A stretch of DNA of 9,232 nucleotides, taken from positions 11,937 through 21,168 of the forward strand of contig DPVA01000058.1 of NCBI GenBank assembly GCA_003529705.1, given 5' to 3'. Both the position numbers and the translations under genes were made by a program. Below the pieces are notes generated by a model. It had not been told where the DNA came from, ran no database searches, and saw only the letters and a list, made by a program, of their open reading frames with translations. Shown here piece after piece: positions 1 to 6,447 of the stretch. Origin of the DNA: Gammaproteobacteria bacterium (GTDB lineage: Bacteria; Pseudomonadota; Gammaproteobacteria; Arenicellales; UBA868). The first letter of the stretch is position 1, and every line of letters starts with the position of its first letter.

Positions 1-1
1 G

Positions 2-736
2 TTTTTTGTGGGTACCCTGCCGGCAGCGGGGGCTACGCCCGCATCCCTCATGGCGTACGGACTCGCCAAGACCTTCTCTAAGGACCCTGACAGTTTCGGC
101 AAGGGCAATATCTCTGGCGTTGCGGCGCCGGAGGCGGCCAACAACGCCGCATCAACGGGCTCGATGTTGCCTATGATCACGCTCGGTATTCCGGGTTCAC
201 CCACTACGGCCATTCTGCTGGGCGGCATGATTATCTGGGGACTGCGTCCCGGGCCACTTCTGTTTGCCAACAACCCGGATTTTGTCTGGGGTCTGATTGG
301 CTCGATGTACGTAGCCAACTTCGTGACGGTTGCGCTCAATCTTGCACTGATTCCACTCTTTGTCCGTGTTCTTGCGATGCCGTTCACGATCCTGACACCG
401 GTGATCTTCATCCTCTGCTTCGTAGGGGTTTTCGCAACAACAGACCGAATGTTTGATGTATGGCTGATGCTGGTGTTGGGTCTTGGGGGATACCTGCTGC
501 GCAAACTCAATTACCCAGTCGCGCCGGCTGTGCTGGCGATCGTGCTGGGCCCGTTGGCAGAGCGCTCGTTGCGCCAGTCGCTTATTTCGAGCCGTGGTGA
601 CGTGACGACTTTTGTCCATCCCGGGGAGCACCCTATTGCGCTGATCTGCATTCTTTTCGCCATCGCTCTGATTCTCTACCCTGTCTTTCTGAATTATCGT
701 CGTAAGAAAGGACGCGAAGCTGCGCAATCGGGATAA
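2..736 (+). CDS. Tripartite tricarboxylate transporter permease, TctA family (5' end outside window)
   Basis: This is the C-terminal half of the large membrane subunit of a tripartite tricarboxylate transporter. Such transporters import carboxylates such as citrate with a periplasmic TctC-type binding protein and a small TctB-type subunit. The frame is open from the left edge, so the GTG at 8 is not believed to be the start; about 244 of the usual roughly 500 residues are present. The stretch with SMLPMITLGIPGSPTTAILL, followed by GLRPGPLLF, is a TctA hallmark. About six hydrophobic segments follow, and the protein ends in a basic tail (YRRKKGREAAQSG) after the last helix. TAA is at 734-736. 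The amidase gene follows on the same strand after 110 bp, which fits a shared uptake-and-catabolism unit. The family is clear, but the substrate cannot be read from this half. Confidence 0.93.
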   Translation, partial: FFVGTLPAAGATPASLMAYGLAKTFSKDPDSFGKGNISGVAAPEAANNAASTGSMLPMITLGIPGSPTTAILLGGMIIWGLRPGPLLFANNPDFVWGLIGSMYVANFVTVALNLALIPLFVRVLAMPFTILTPVIFILCFVGVFATTDRMFDVWLMLVLGLGGYLLRKLNYPVAPAVLAIVLGPLAERSLRQSLISSRGDVTTFVHPGEHPIALICILFAIALILYPVFLNYRRKKGREAAQSG

Positions 737-761
737 CCATCCGGGCTGTGGAGTTGCCTCC

Positions 762-791
762 AGCGTCAGGAAAGATCTGACAGGCGTCAGG
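762..791. repeat. Short direct repeat with embedded dyad between tctA-like gene and amidase
   Basis: GCGTCAGG occurs twice, at 763-770 and 784-791, 21 bp apart (two helical turns). The first copy also forms an inverted repeat, GTCAG (765-769), 7 nt, CTGAC (777-781). The site lies in the 110-bp gap before the amidase. It could be an operator or a weak RNA hairpin, but it could also be chance. There is no T-tract, so it is not a standard terminator. Confidence 0.3.
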
Positions 792-830
792 GCTGGGAAT
801 CCGTTGCTCGCTGCTGGGGTCGGTTAAAAA

Positions 831-842
831 AGAGGAGGAGGA
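831..842 (+). promoter_or_regulatory. Strong purine-rich ribosome binding site of the amidase gene
   Basis: The run AGAGGAGGAGGA ends four bases before the ATG at 847 and contains overlapping AGGAGG cores, close to a perfect match to the 16S anti-Shine-Dalgarno sequence. It fixes the amidase start and suggests efficient translation. Confidence 0.85.
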
Positions 843-846
843 AAAT

Positions 847-2265
847 ATGAGTGATGAACTCTGGCGTTTGAGTGCCTGCGAGGCAGCACAGGGCATCCGG
901 GATAAAAGATTCACTTCGGAGGAACTCGTTACCTCCGTTTCAGGGCGCATCGCCGAACACAATCCTAAGCTAAACGCGGTTGTTCTCGATCTTGCTGAAG
1001 AAGCGTTAGGCGACGCACGTGCTGCAGACGCACAGCTGGCAGCGGGCAAGCTCACGGGCCCCTTGCACGGGGTGCCCGTCACCATCAAAGCCAATATCGA
1101 CGTCAAAGGCCAGCCCACGCCAAATGGCTTGCCTGCTTTTGAGAATCTGATCGCCCCCGATGATTCGCCGGTAACGGCCAACCTTAAAAAGGCCGGCGCC
1201 ATTATTGTCGGTCGTACCAATACGCCCGAATTGTCAATGCGGCTCACCACCGACAACCCTTTGCACGGAAGAACGCTCAATCCCTGGGATGAAGATGCCA
1301 GCCCTGGTGGTTCCTCGGGCGGGGCGTCTTCCGCTGGTGCCGCAGGATTTGGCCCGATCCATCACGGTAATGACATCGGTGGATCGCTGCGTTGTCCGGC
1401 GTTCAACTGTGGCCTCTCCACCGTAAAGCCAACTTTTGGCCGGGTGCCGGCTTTTGTGCCCTCGGCAACGGAAGAACGAGGCATCCTCGCGCAGCTAATC
1501 TCGGTGCAAGGCGCGATCTGCCGTGAGGTGCGCGATGTGCGTCTTGCCCTGGGGGTGATATCCGGCGCCGATGCGCGGGATCCTTTCTGGATGCCGGTGC
1601 CCTTTGAGGGGTGGCCGAAAGAGCCTGGTCCGATCCGGGTCGGGGTCACAACCGAATCTTACGGTCATCCGTTGCATCCCGAGATTGTCGAGGCAATCGA
1701 CCGTGCTGCAGGTTATCTCTCGGATGCAGGTTATGCGGTAGGGGAGACGACGACGCCGTCGGTAGATGATTGTGCGAAGGCCTGGTTCAGATTCCTTGGT
1801 GCGGAACTCGAGACTTTTTTGATGCCCCTGGCCCGCGAGCACGGCAGCGAGACTATTCAGAAGATTTTCAGTTGGTACTTCGAGATAGGCGAGACAGCAA
1901 ATCCTGTGGATTATCGCTTGGGCGTCAAGAACCGCTCCGCGATGACGCGCCAATGGAGCGAGTTTTTGCAGGATACCCCCCTGGTGCTGGCGCCTTATTT
2001 TCTGCAGCCGACGCCGGACTGGGACTGTGACCAGAAAAGCCTCACGGGGACTCAGGATCTATTCAACTCGGCGATTTACAGCACCGGTATTAACTGGGTC
2101 AGTCTGCCGGCCGGGGTGACGCCTATCGGAATGATCGCAGGTCGCCCGGCGGGTGTGCAGATTATCGGTCGGGGTTACCGCGAAGACATGGTGCTCGATG
2201 CGATGGAAGTAATCGAATCGCGCGTTGGGGTGCTGACGGAGGAGTTGTGGAAAAGAGAGGGCTAA
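847..2265 (+). CDS. Amidase-signature family hydrolase
   Basis: This is a complete 472-residue amidase of the amidase-signature superfamily, which hydrolyses C-N bonds of amides with an unusual Ser-cisSer-Lys triad. All three residues are visible: Lys81 in VTIKANIDV, the cis-serine Ser156 in the glycine-rich PGGSSGGAS segment (153-161), and nucleophile Ser180 in GNDIGGSLRCP. The 24-residue spacing between the two serines equals that of characterised members such as FAAH. The C-terminal family pattern LPAGVTPIG...GRPAGVQIIG is also present, and the length is normal. There is no signal peptide, so the protein is probably cytoplasmic. It follows the TctA permease on the same strand, so it may act on an imported amide or a derived intermediate. 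The substrate is unknown, because the family ranges from GatA to fatty-acid, aryl and nylon-oligomer amidases. GatA is unlikely, as gatB and gatC are absent. Confidence 0.95.
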   Translation: MSDELWRLSACEAAQGIRDKRFTSEELVTSVSGRIAEHNPKLNAVVLDLAEEALGDARAADAQLAAGKLTGPLHGVPVTIKANIDVKGQPTPNGLPAFENLIAPDDSPVTANLKKAGAIIVGRTNTPELSMRLTTDNPLHGRTLNPWDEDASPGGSSGGASSAGAAGFGPIHHGNDIGGSLRCPAFNCGLSTVKPTFGRVPAFVPSATEERGILAQLISVQGAICREVRDVRLALGVISGADARDPFWMPVPFEGWPKEPGPIRVGVTTESYGHPLHPEIVEAIDRAAGYLSDAGYAVGETTTPSVDDCAKAWFRFLGAELETFLMPLAREHGSETIQKIFSWYFEIGETANPVDYRLGVKNRSAMTRQWSEFLQDTPLVLAPYFLQPTPDWDCDQKSLTGTQDLFNSAIYSTGINWVSLPAGVTPIGMIAGRPAGVQIIGRGYREDMVLDAMEVIESRVGVLTEELWKREG

Positions 2266-2276
2266 CCCAAGCGTGC

Positions 2277-2687
2277 TCAGTCTGTCGCATCGGCCGGTGC
2301 TTCTATGCGGTGGGTATCGAAGTCTGCGGGTGCGGTGAACTCAATTAGTTCGAGGTCGTCTGAGCAGGCGAGCTCGTCGTGGACAATACCAGCGGGCTGA
2401 AGACAACTATCTCCTTCACGAAAAGTGAACTCCCCCTGGCCTTCGTAGGTAAAGCGGATCCAGCCTTTGAGTATATAAATCATCTGGAACTCAAGGTCGT
2501 GCACGTGGAGTCCGGTATGCGGAAACTCCGCGACTGGTTTTTTTACCCGGATCACGTGGGCGTTATAGGCGCCACCAGTAGCTTCACTGACCCCAAGTTC
2601 CCGGTACTCAAAAAACTTCCGTAGGCCCTGAACCCACTTGGCATCCGCCGCGCTCGTGGTACAGAACTTTTGCTCAAGAGCTTTCAT
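2277..2687 (-). CDS. Cupin-domain protein (small single-domain cupin)
   Basis: This 136-residue protein has a conserved beta-barrel cupin core. Metal-binding motif 1 is HVHDLEFQ, with His61 and His63 and an acidic or amide ligand near residues 64-68. Motif 2 is EGDSCLQPAGIVH, ending in His103. The pattern Y71-ILKG-W...EFTFREGD is typical of cupin_2 proteins. The ATG at 2685-2687 is preceded by GCGGGGAAATTT, an acceptable GGGGA-type ribosome binding site. The gene is convergent with the amidase, with stops 11 bp apart, so it is not in the amidase operon. Small cupins like this often sit in catabolic clusters as isomerases, dioxygenases or sensors. The sequence does not decide which. Confidence 0.9.
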   Translation of the reverse strand: MKALEQKFCTTSAADAKWVQGLRKFFEYRELGVSEATGGAYNAHVIRVKKPVAEFPHTGLHVHDLEFQMIYILKGWIRFTYEGQGEFTFREGDSCLQPAGIVHDELACSDDLELIEFTAPADFDTHRIEAPADATD

Positions 2688-2818
2688 AAATTTCCCCGCT
2701 GGGTAGTTGCTCTAACCGGAATCTGACCACGTTCGCAGACCGGCGTTTATCCCTAAGCATATCCTCAAGACCCTGATTGGTCGACTGCAGCGGTTTGCGC
2801 CTAATGGCCTGAGTTGAA

Positions 2819-2834
2819 GGGAATTTAAATTCCC
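2819..2834. promoter_or_regulatory. Perfect 16-bp palindrome in a divergent intergenic region
   Basis: GGGAATTTAAATTCCC is a perfect dyad with no spacer. It lies in the 189-bp gap between the minus-strand cupin (start 2687) and the plus-strand small gene (start 2877). A spacer-free, AT-centred dyad at a divergent promoter looks like a binding site for a dimeric regulator, not a terminator. Just downstream, TTGAAA (2842-2847) and CATTTT (2865-2870) are 17 bp apart and could be a weak promoter for the small gene. The regulator is unknown. Confidence 0.5.
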
Positions 2835-2876
2835 AGGGGGGTTGAAAAGACCTTTCGCCGACCGCATTTTAGAAGC

Positions 2877-3107
2877 ATGGATAAAAATCAGAATCTCTCA
2901 AATCCGCAGCAGGGTATTCCCCCGGTTCCGCCTCAGGCCATGCTTCTTCGGGAAGCGGTTATGACGGCATATTCAATTACCGGCAACCTCTCTGCGGCCA
3001 CCGCCCTTTGTTCAAGCCTGGTTGATGAAGACTTGCCCGGAGAGCAGCAGGCCTCAGCGGTGCTGAACCGGCTGCATCAGATCGCGATGAAGCGGCCCAA
3101 ACACTGA
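2877..3107 (+). CDS. Small hypothetical protein, 76 residues
   Basis: I do not recognise this protein. It has a proline- and glutamine-rich N-terminus (residues 1-20, including NPQQGIPPVPPQ). A mostly helical part follows (residues 22-70, AMLLREAVMTAYSITGNLSA...DLPGEQQASAVLNRLHQIAM), and the tail is basic (KRPKH). There is no membrane segment, signal peptide or known motif. The ATG at 2877 lacks a good ribosome binding site; if the weak TTGAAA/CATTTT promoter is real, transcription would begin near the ATG and the message could be leaderless. An alternative start at 2940 (MLLREA) also lacks one. Its stop is only 7 bp from the stop of the convergent DUF861 cupin gene. No competing frame is better, which supports a real gene, but it could be spurious. 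Confidence 0.6.
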   Translation: MDKNQNLSNPQQGIPPVPPQAMLLREAVMTAYSITGNLSAATALCSSLVDEDLPGEQQASAVLNRLHQIAMKRPKH

Positions 3108-3114
3108 ACCGCCG

Positions 3115-3459
3115 TCAGCGGATCATGTAGACCTTTTTTAGGGTCTTCGTGACTCGGCAGTTTCCGCACCACCCGGCAGGAAAGAAGGCAGCCGTGTCAG
3201 GCCCGATGTCGGTGAACTCGCCGTTGTCGTGCTCATAGCGCGCTTCGCCTTCGAGGAAGTGACAGAACTCATCTCGGGTGACTTCACAGCGCCAGAGGCC
3301 AGGGGTGCATTCCCAGTATCCGCACTCCGGTCTTCCCCCCTCCCCTTTGTGCAACAGCACACCCTGGGTGTGTGAGTCGCCCTCAAGCATTTTGTCAGGA
3401 GCGCCCCAGTCTGTGAGACCGGCTTGCTCAAGCGGGTTTCGCAATACGGCAATCTTCAT
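3115..3459 (-). CDS. DUF861 (cupin_3) family protein
   Basis: This is a 114-residue single-domain cupin of the DUF861 type, the family that also includes the EutQ and ureidoglycine aminohydrolase cupin folds. The diagnostic run is visible: GYWECTPGLWRCEV (residues 47-60), RDEFCHFLEGEARYE (62-76), then IGPDTAAFFPAGWCGNCRV (85-103). I start it at the ATG at 3457-3459 (MKIAVLRNPLEQ) because CAGGA lies at good spacing upstream. A start at 3528 would add 23 poorly conserved residues and run into the divergent promoter. The oxygenase gene at 3571 is divergent, 111 bp away, so the two may share control. Enzymatic activity is unproven for most stand-alone DUF861 proteins. Confidence 0.88.
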   Translation of the reverse strand: MKIAVLRNPLEQAGLTDWGAPDKMLEGDSHTQGVLLHKGEGGRPECGYWECTPGLWRCEVTRDEFCHFLEGEARYEHDNGEFTDIGPDTAAFFPAGWCGNCRVTKTLKKVYMIR

Positions 3460-3500
3460 TTTTATTCCTGTGGCTTCTTCGAGATAATGGTGTGCTACGC

Positions 3501-3524
3501 GCCTTTGGCCAGATGGGCCTTTGG
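3501..3524. repeat. 16-bp-spaced direct repeat in divergent promoter region
   Basis: GCCTTTGG occurs at 3501-3508 and again at 3517-3524, separated by CCAGATGG. The pair lies between the divergent starts of the DUF861 cupin (3459) and the oxygenase (3571), where operator half-sites would be expected. Two 8-bp copies could also arise by chance. Confidence 0.3.
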
Positions 3525-3570
3525 ACACGCGTGCAAGGTTACCTTATCGGAAATCGCAGGAGCCGTTTGG

Positions 3571-4341
3571 ATGAGTCGGAAGGAAGCTGATTTTTACGTA
3601 TTGACGCACGAGCCGGGGCATAACCAGAAAGCCCTGCCGCTCTGGGCGAGCACACGCGGGGGGCTCATTTCCTTCGATGACGCGCCGCCGCCAGTGGAGC
3701 GCGTGGATTTACCGGGCCTGCCTGGTGTCTTTCACCTGCACAATGTGCTTTCCCCGGGTGAGTGTGAACAGTTCAGATTGTTTGCTGACACCTTGGGATT
3801 TCACGAGGATGCACCGGTCTCACTGCCGTACAGCGTGCCTCACATGAATAATCTCAACTTGCTGGTCGACAAGAGTATCTGCGCCACCTTGTTTGGCCGG
3901 TGTCAGACCCAGTTGACCGAACTCATTGGCGGCGCACCAAGTCTCGGCCTTAACGCCCGCTTTCGTTTCTACCGGTATCAGCCGGGCGATTTCTTTAAGA
4001 CGCATATCGACGGGTCCTGGCCCGGTAGCGCTGTAGTCGACGGCAGGCTGCAGGGGGATGCCTTTGGTGACCGATGGAGTCAGTTAACTTTTCTGCTATT
4101 GCTCAGCGGGGATTATGATGGCGGCCACACCCGGTTCTACCCTGAGGGGGAGAGCGGTGAGGGGATTCCGGTTCATACGCCAGTTGGCAGTGCGCTGTGT
4201 TTTCCCCACGGCGGCCATGCTCAGCATTATCCGCATGCGGGAGAAAAAGTTCGGCAGGGTATCAAGTACGTCATCCGCACCGATGTACTCTACGGGCGTA
4301 CACCAGAGTCCGAGAAAATACAGCGTCGTTGGATGTACTGA
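3571..4341 (+). CDS. 2-oxoglutarate/Fe(II)-dependent oxygenase, prolyl 4-hydroxylase-like
   Basis: This 256-residue protein belongs to the P4Hc branch of 2-oxoglutarate/Fe(II) dioxygenases, which hydroxylate protein or small-molecule substrates using O2 and 2-oxoglutarate. The iron facial triad is His145 and Asp147 in FFKTHIDGSW and the distal His222 in HYPHAGEKV. Lys232 in QGIKYVIRTDV is the expected 2-oxoglutarate carboxylate ligand. Between them, QLTFLLLLSGDYDGGHTRFY (171-190) and VGSALCFPHGG (205-215) form the core double-stranded helix. I start it at the ATG at 3571 because AGGAG at 3558-3562 gives good spacing. The frame is open upstream to 3424, but that part overlaps the divergent cupin and looks non-coding. 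Its stop is 2 bp from the stop of the convergent ABM-fold gene. The substrate is unknown. Confidence 0.92.
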   Translation: MSRKEADFYVLTHEPGHNQKALPLWASTRGGLISFDDAPPPVERVDLPGLPGVFHLHNVLSPGECEQFRLFADTLGFHEDAPVSLPYSVPHMNNLNLLVDKSICATLFGRCQTQLTELIGGAPSLGLNARFRFYRYQPGDFFKTHIDGSWPGSAVVDGRLQGDAFGDRWSQLTFLLLLSGDYDGGHTRFYPEGESGEGIPVHTPVGSALCFPHGGHAQHYPHAGEKVRQGIKYVIRTDVLYGRTPESEKIQRRWMY

Positions 4342-4347
4342 GCTCAG
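4338..4347. other. Palindrome joining two convergent stop codons
   Basis: CTGAGCTCAG is a perfect 10-bp palindrome. It contains TGA of the oxygenase (4339-4341) and, on the other strand, TGA of the ABM-fold gene (4344-4346), with only GC between them. The convergent genes therefore have essentially no intergenic space, and any terminator must lie inside coding sequence. Confidence 0.6.
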
Positions 4348-4646
4348 ATTCCATAGTCGCGAATAACCTCCGCGACACGGATACGGTAATTACGGAAGAT
4401 GCCCTGGTCTTTGGCTTCGTTCTGTGCTGCTATGTGTTCCAGATGTTCACGCCATCTTTTGACGGCATCAAGATTCTGCCAGGTAGAGACCGAAATAAAC
4501 CGTTCACGGTCGGAGACGCTTTCAAACCGTTCAACGCTGATAAAGCCCTCAATCTGCTCTACGTTTTCGCGCAGTATCCCGGCAAGCTCAAAGTAGCGGC
4601 CCTCATACGAGGGGTCGGGCTCAAATTCGAACAGTACGACGATCAT
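4344..4646 (-). CDS. Antibiotic biosynthesis monooxygenase (ABM) fold protein
   Basis: This 100-residue protein has the dimeric ferredoxin-like ABM fold. Typical family features are an N-terminal strand IVVLFEFEPDP (2-12), GFISVERFES (34-43) and the strand ERFISVSTWQN with Trp56. After these come the helix AVKRWREHLEHIAAQ (61-75) with Trp65, His68 and His71, and the end FRNYRIRVAEVIRDYG (84-99). Relatives are cofactor-free quinone-forming monooxygenases, haem-degrading enzymes or proteins of unknown role. The haem-degrading class is not specifically indicated. The ATG at 4644-4646 has no clear Shine-Dalgarno sequence. The gene is convergent with the oxygenase and divergent from the small membrane protein at 4735 (88-bp gap). 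Length and ending are normal for the family. Confidence 0.9.
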   Translation of the reverse strand: MIVVLFEFEPDPSYEGRYFELAGILRENVEQIEGFISVERFESVSDRERFISVSTWQNLDAVKRWREHLEHIAAQNEAKDQGIFRNYRIRVAEVIRDYGI

Positions 4647-4734
4647 GATGGGGATCTTGCGATGTGTTTGTTCTGGCTTTTCCGCTACAGTGCGTCCTTG
4701 AGGAACGAAAGTTTAACGCCAACAGGATGGGACC

Positions 4735-4968
4735 ATGCAGCGACGACGGCGCAGTACCAACTTCCTGCGACCCATGTACCGTCTGGGTTGGCTGCTGATC
4801 TGGAGTCTATGGGGTATCAGCCTGTTTTTTGGGATCCCGGCGATGATGCCTCATGACGATGTTGTCGGTTGGGGTTTCGTGGCGCTCGCGGTCACCGCCG
4901 TTGCGTATCTGTTGCACCGGTTCTGGGATTGGCTGGTGGTGGGCCGGCCTTTTCCGGGGCGAGGGTAA
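4735..4968 (+). CDS. Small two-helix membrane protein
   Basis: This is a 77-residue hypothetical inner-membrane protein. The N-terminus is strongly basic (MQRRRRS). Two hydrophobic segments follow, at about residues 15-36 (YRLGWLLIWSLWGISLFFGI) and 43-62 (VVGWGFVALAVTAVAYLL), joined by a short loop with MMPHDD. The C-terminus is basic (HRFWDWLVVGRPFPGRG). By the positive-inside rule both ends should face the cytoplasm. The ATG at 4735 has AGGA at 4723-4726 as its ribosome binding site. The RidA gene starts 40 bp downstream on the same strand, so the two are probably co-transcribed. I do not recognise the family, and a functional link to RidA is not shown. Confidence 0.78.
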   Translation: MQRRRRSTNFLRPMYRLGWLLIWSLWGISLFFGIPAMMPHDDVVGWGFVALAVTAVAYLLHRFWDWLVVGRPFPGRG

Positions 4969-5008
4969 CTTTCACCCGCGAGTATGGTCAGAACAAAGGA
5001 GACAGAGG

Positions 5009-5407
5009 ATGAGTCACAACCCGGTTTTTCATAACTTTGACGAGGCTCCGACCCACGTCGCGCCGTTCAGTCACGCAGTGGAGGTGGACGGCTGGATTCA
5101 GTTGACTGGACAGATGCCGACCGATCCAGATGATGACAGCACGCCGCTGCCACGAGGCGTCGAAGCTCAGACCCGTCGTGTGATGGACAATCTCATCATT
5201 GTGCTGAATGGTCTCGGGCTGAATCTTTGCCATGTGCTTTCGTGTCGTGTTTATCTAACCGACTTTTCTCGCGATTACGAAGCGATGAACCAGAGTTACC
5301 GTTCTTACTTCCCCCCGGGCCGCTTGCCCGCACGTACCTGTATCGGCGTTACCAGCCTTGCCCGGCAAGCACTGGTTGAAATCGATATGGTGGCAAAGCG
5401 ACCTTAA
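5009..5407 (+). CDS. RidA/YjgF/UK114 family protein (probable enamine/imine deaminase)
   Basis: This 132-residue protein is a RidA-superfamily member. These trimeric cytoplasmic proteins hydrolyse reactive 2-aminoacrylate-type enamines and imines, or serve as deaminases in catabolic pathways. The conserved C-terminal signature is seen in LPARTCIGVTSLARQALVEI (106-125). It holds the substrate-binding Arg109 and the conserved Glu124, with the same 15-residue spacing as Arg105 and Glu120 of E. coli RidA. GWIQLTGQMPTD (28-39) and the helix TRRVMDNLIIVLNGLGL (55-71) also fit. The ATG at 5009 follows AAAGGAGA at good spacing. The upstream extension to 4853 overlaps the membrane-protein gene and is rejected. 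The insertion with DPDDDSTPLPRG (39-50) suggests a divergent subfamily, not the housekeeping RidA, so the exact substrate is unsure. Confidence 0.93.
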   Translation: MSHNPVFHNFDEAPTHVAPFSHAVEVDGWIQLTGQMPTDPDDDSTPLPRGVEAQTRRVMDNLIIVLNGLGLNLCHVLSCRVYLTDFSRDYEAMNQSYRSYFPPGRLPARTCIGVTSLARQALVEIDMVAKRP

Positions 5408-6447
5408 TCGTTTTGTAACAGCTTACCGATCGATCCCGTTTGGCATAAACAGACGACTTGCGCGGTTCTCGTCAGCCTCGGCATTGTTTTCCCCATTTCA
5501 ATATTGCCCACACTCGATGTTCTTGCTTCAACACATGTTGCAGCCGTAAAGCATCAATGCGCACTCACGCTAGTGCGCCTCGTGTGTGACGACTCCGTTT
5601 ACCGTCGTGAATTCCTGGTAGCCGGTCTTGAAGCAAGACAGGACCTCGCTCGGGGTGAGCGGGTCTTCGACTGGCGGCAGAATCTAGTATTTGTGGACCA
5701 ACATCAAGCGGTGCTGGAGCGGATTACTCCGCAGGGACGGCTGCGCGGGGTAACTTCGTCAGACACGGCTTGATCGCCGATCGGAGTGATCTGGCACGGG
5801 AGGGTGATCTACAGAGTCTGGCAATCCGTGTCCTACCGCCCCGGCAGGATCAAGATTCGGCCAGCAGCGAATTTTCTGCCCCAACCTTTATAGTAATCCG
5901 CGATAGTGGCTGGGAAGCCAGGCAGGTCCGGGATATCTTGAAAAAGCCGCGGTCTTGATTGCGCCAGGTGGTATCACAAAAAAACCTACTGCCTTTCGTA
6001 AAGTTCAGGCTAACACGAGTTTGCAAGATTTTTCACGCAGCGACGCAACGCTGCTCTCAGGCCAAGTCGCCCCGGGGAGTCCAAGGTTATTTTCTGTCCG
6101 CGATACCCGGGACCGGCCCGCCTATGATGCCGTGACTTTCGGTACAGCTAACAGCCGACGCAACCCCGAACCGCGGTTTGGCGAGTGGATGACCGTAGTC
6201 CCTCCAGATTCTCACAGCATACTGGCGCATAAGCTGGTGCATGTTTTGTTGGCTGATAGCACTCATTCCACATTGCCGCACAACTTGATGCGCGCCGATA
6301 CATCTCCTGATAACCTGAAACGTACAACAGAGCAGGTTGCCCGTATGCGCAATACCGTCCGGAACAACGAACTCCTGCAGTGATACCGCCTTAACCGACT
6401 CCGGAGCGAGTAGCAAGGATTCCCCCGAGCACTCCTGATGGGCAAGG
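5408..6447. other. About 1 kb with no recognisable gene; possible decayed DNA or unknown short ORFs
   Basis: This stretch lies between the RidA stop and the dsbB stop. It contains only short plus-strand frames, at 5504-5773 (89 codons), 5770-5958 (62) and 5955-6383 (142). All begin at TTG, none has a clear ribosome binding site, and none resembles a family I know. The first frame is open all the way from the RidA stop at 5407. A stop-free minus-strand run at 5833-5973 (46 codons, no ATG) reads protein-like in places (GFPATIADYYKGWGRKF). Minus-strand frames at 6087-6416 and 6263-6544 look like shadows. I see no tRNA, transposase, CRISPR or tandem repeats. Decayed gene remnants are the simplest explanation, and true unknown small genes are the alternative. 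Confidence 0.5.

Noticed and set aside
197..1280. Long minus-strand frames opposite the TctA and amidase genes (197-727 and 633-1280)
   Set aside because: They lie antisense to well-supported genes, have shadow-like composition and show no motif.
3424..3570. Upstream extension of the oxygenase to 3424
   Set aside because: It overlaps the DUF861 cupin start. The ATG at 3571 has a good ribosome binding site and the extension has no family similarity.
4197..4856. Plus-strand frame of 219 codons across the ABM-fold gene
   Set aside because: It overlaps the oxygenase end, the ABM gene antisense and the membrane-protein start. It has no family features.
4853..5008. Upstream extension of the RidA frame to 4853
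   Set aside because: It overlaps the membrane-protein gene out of frame. AAAGGAGA before 5009 and the normal RidA length fix the later start.
5833..5973. Minus-strand 46-codon open run with protein-like wording
   Set aside because: It has no start codon or ribosome binding site, stops bracket it closely, and I recognise no family. It is noted only within the orphan region.
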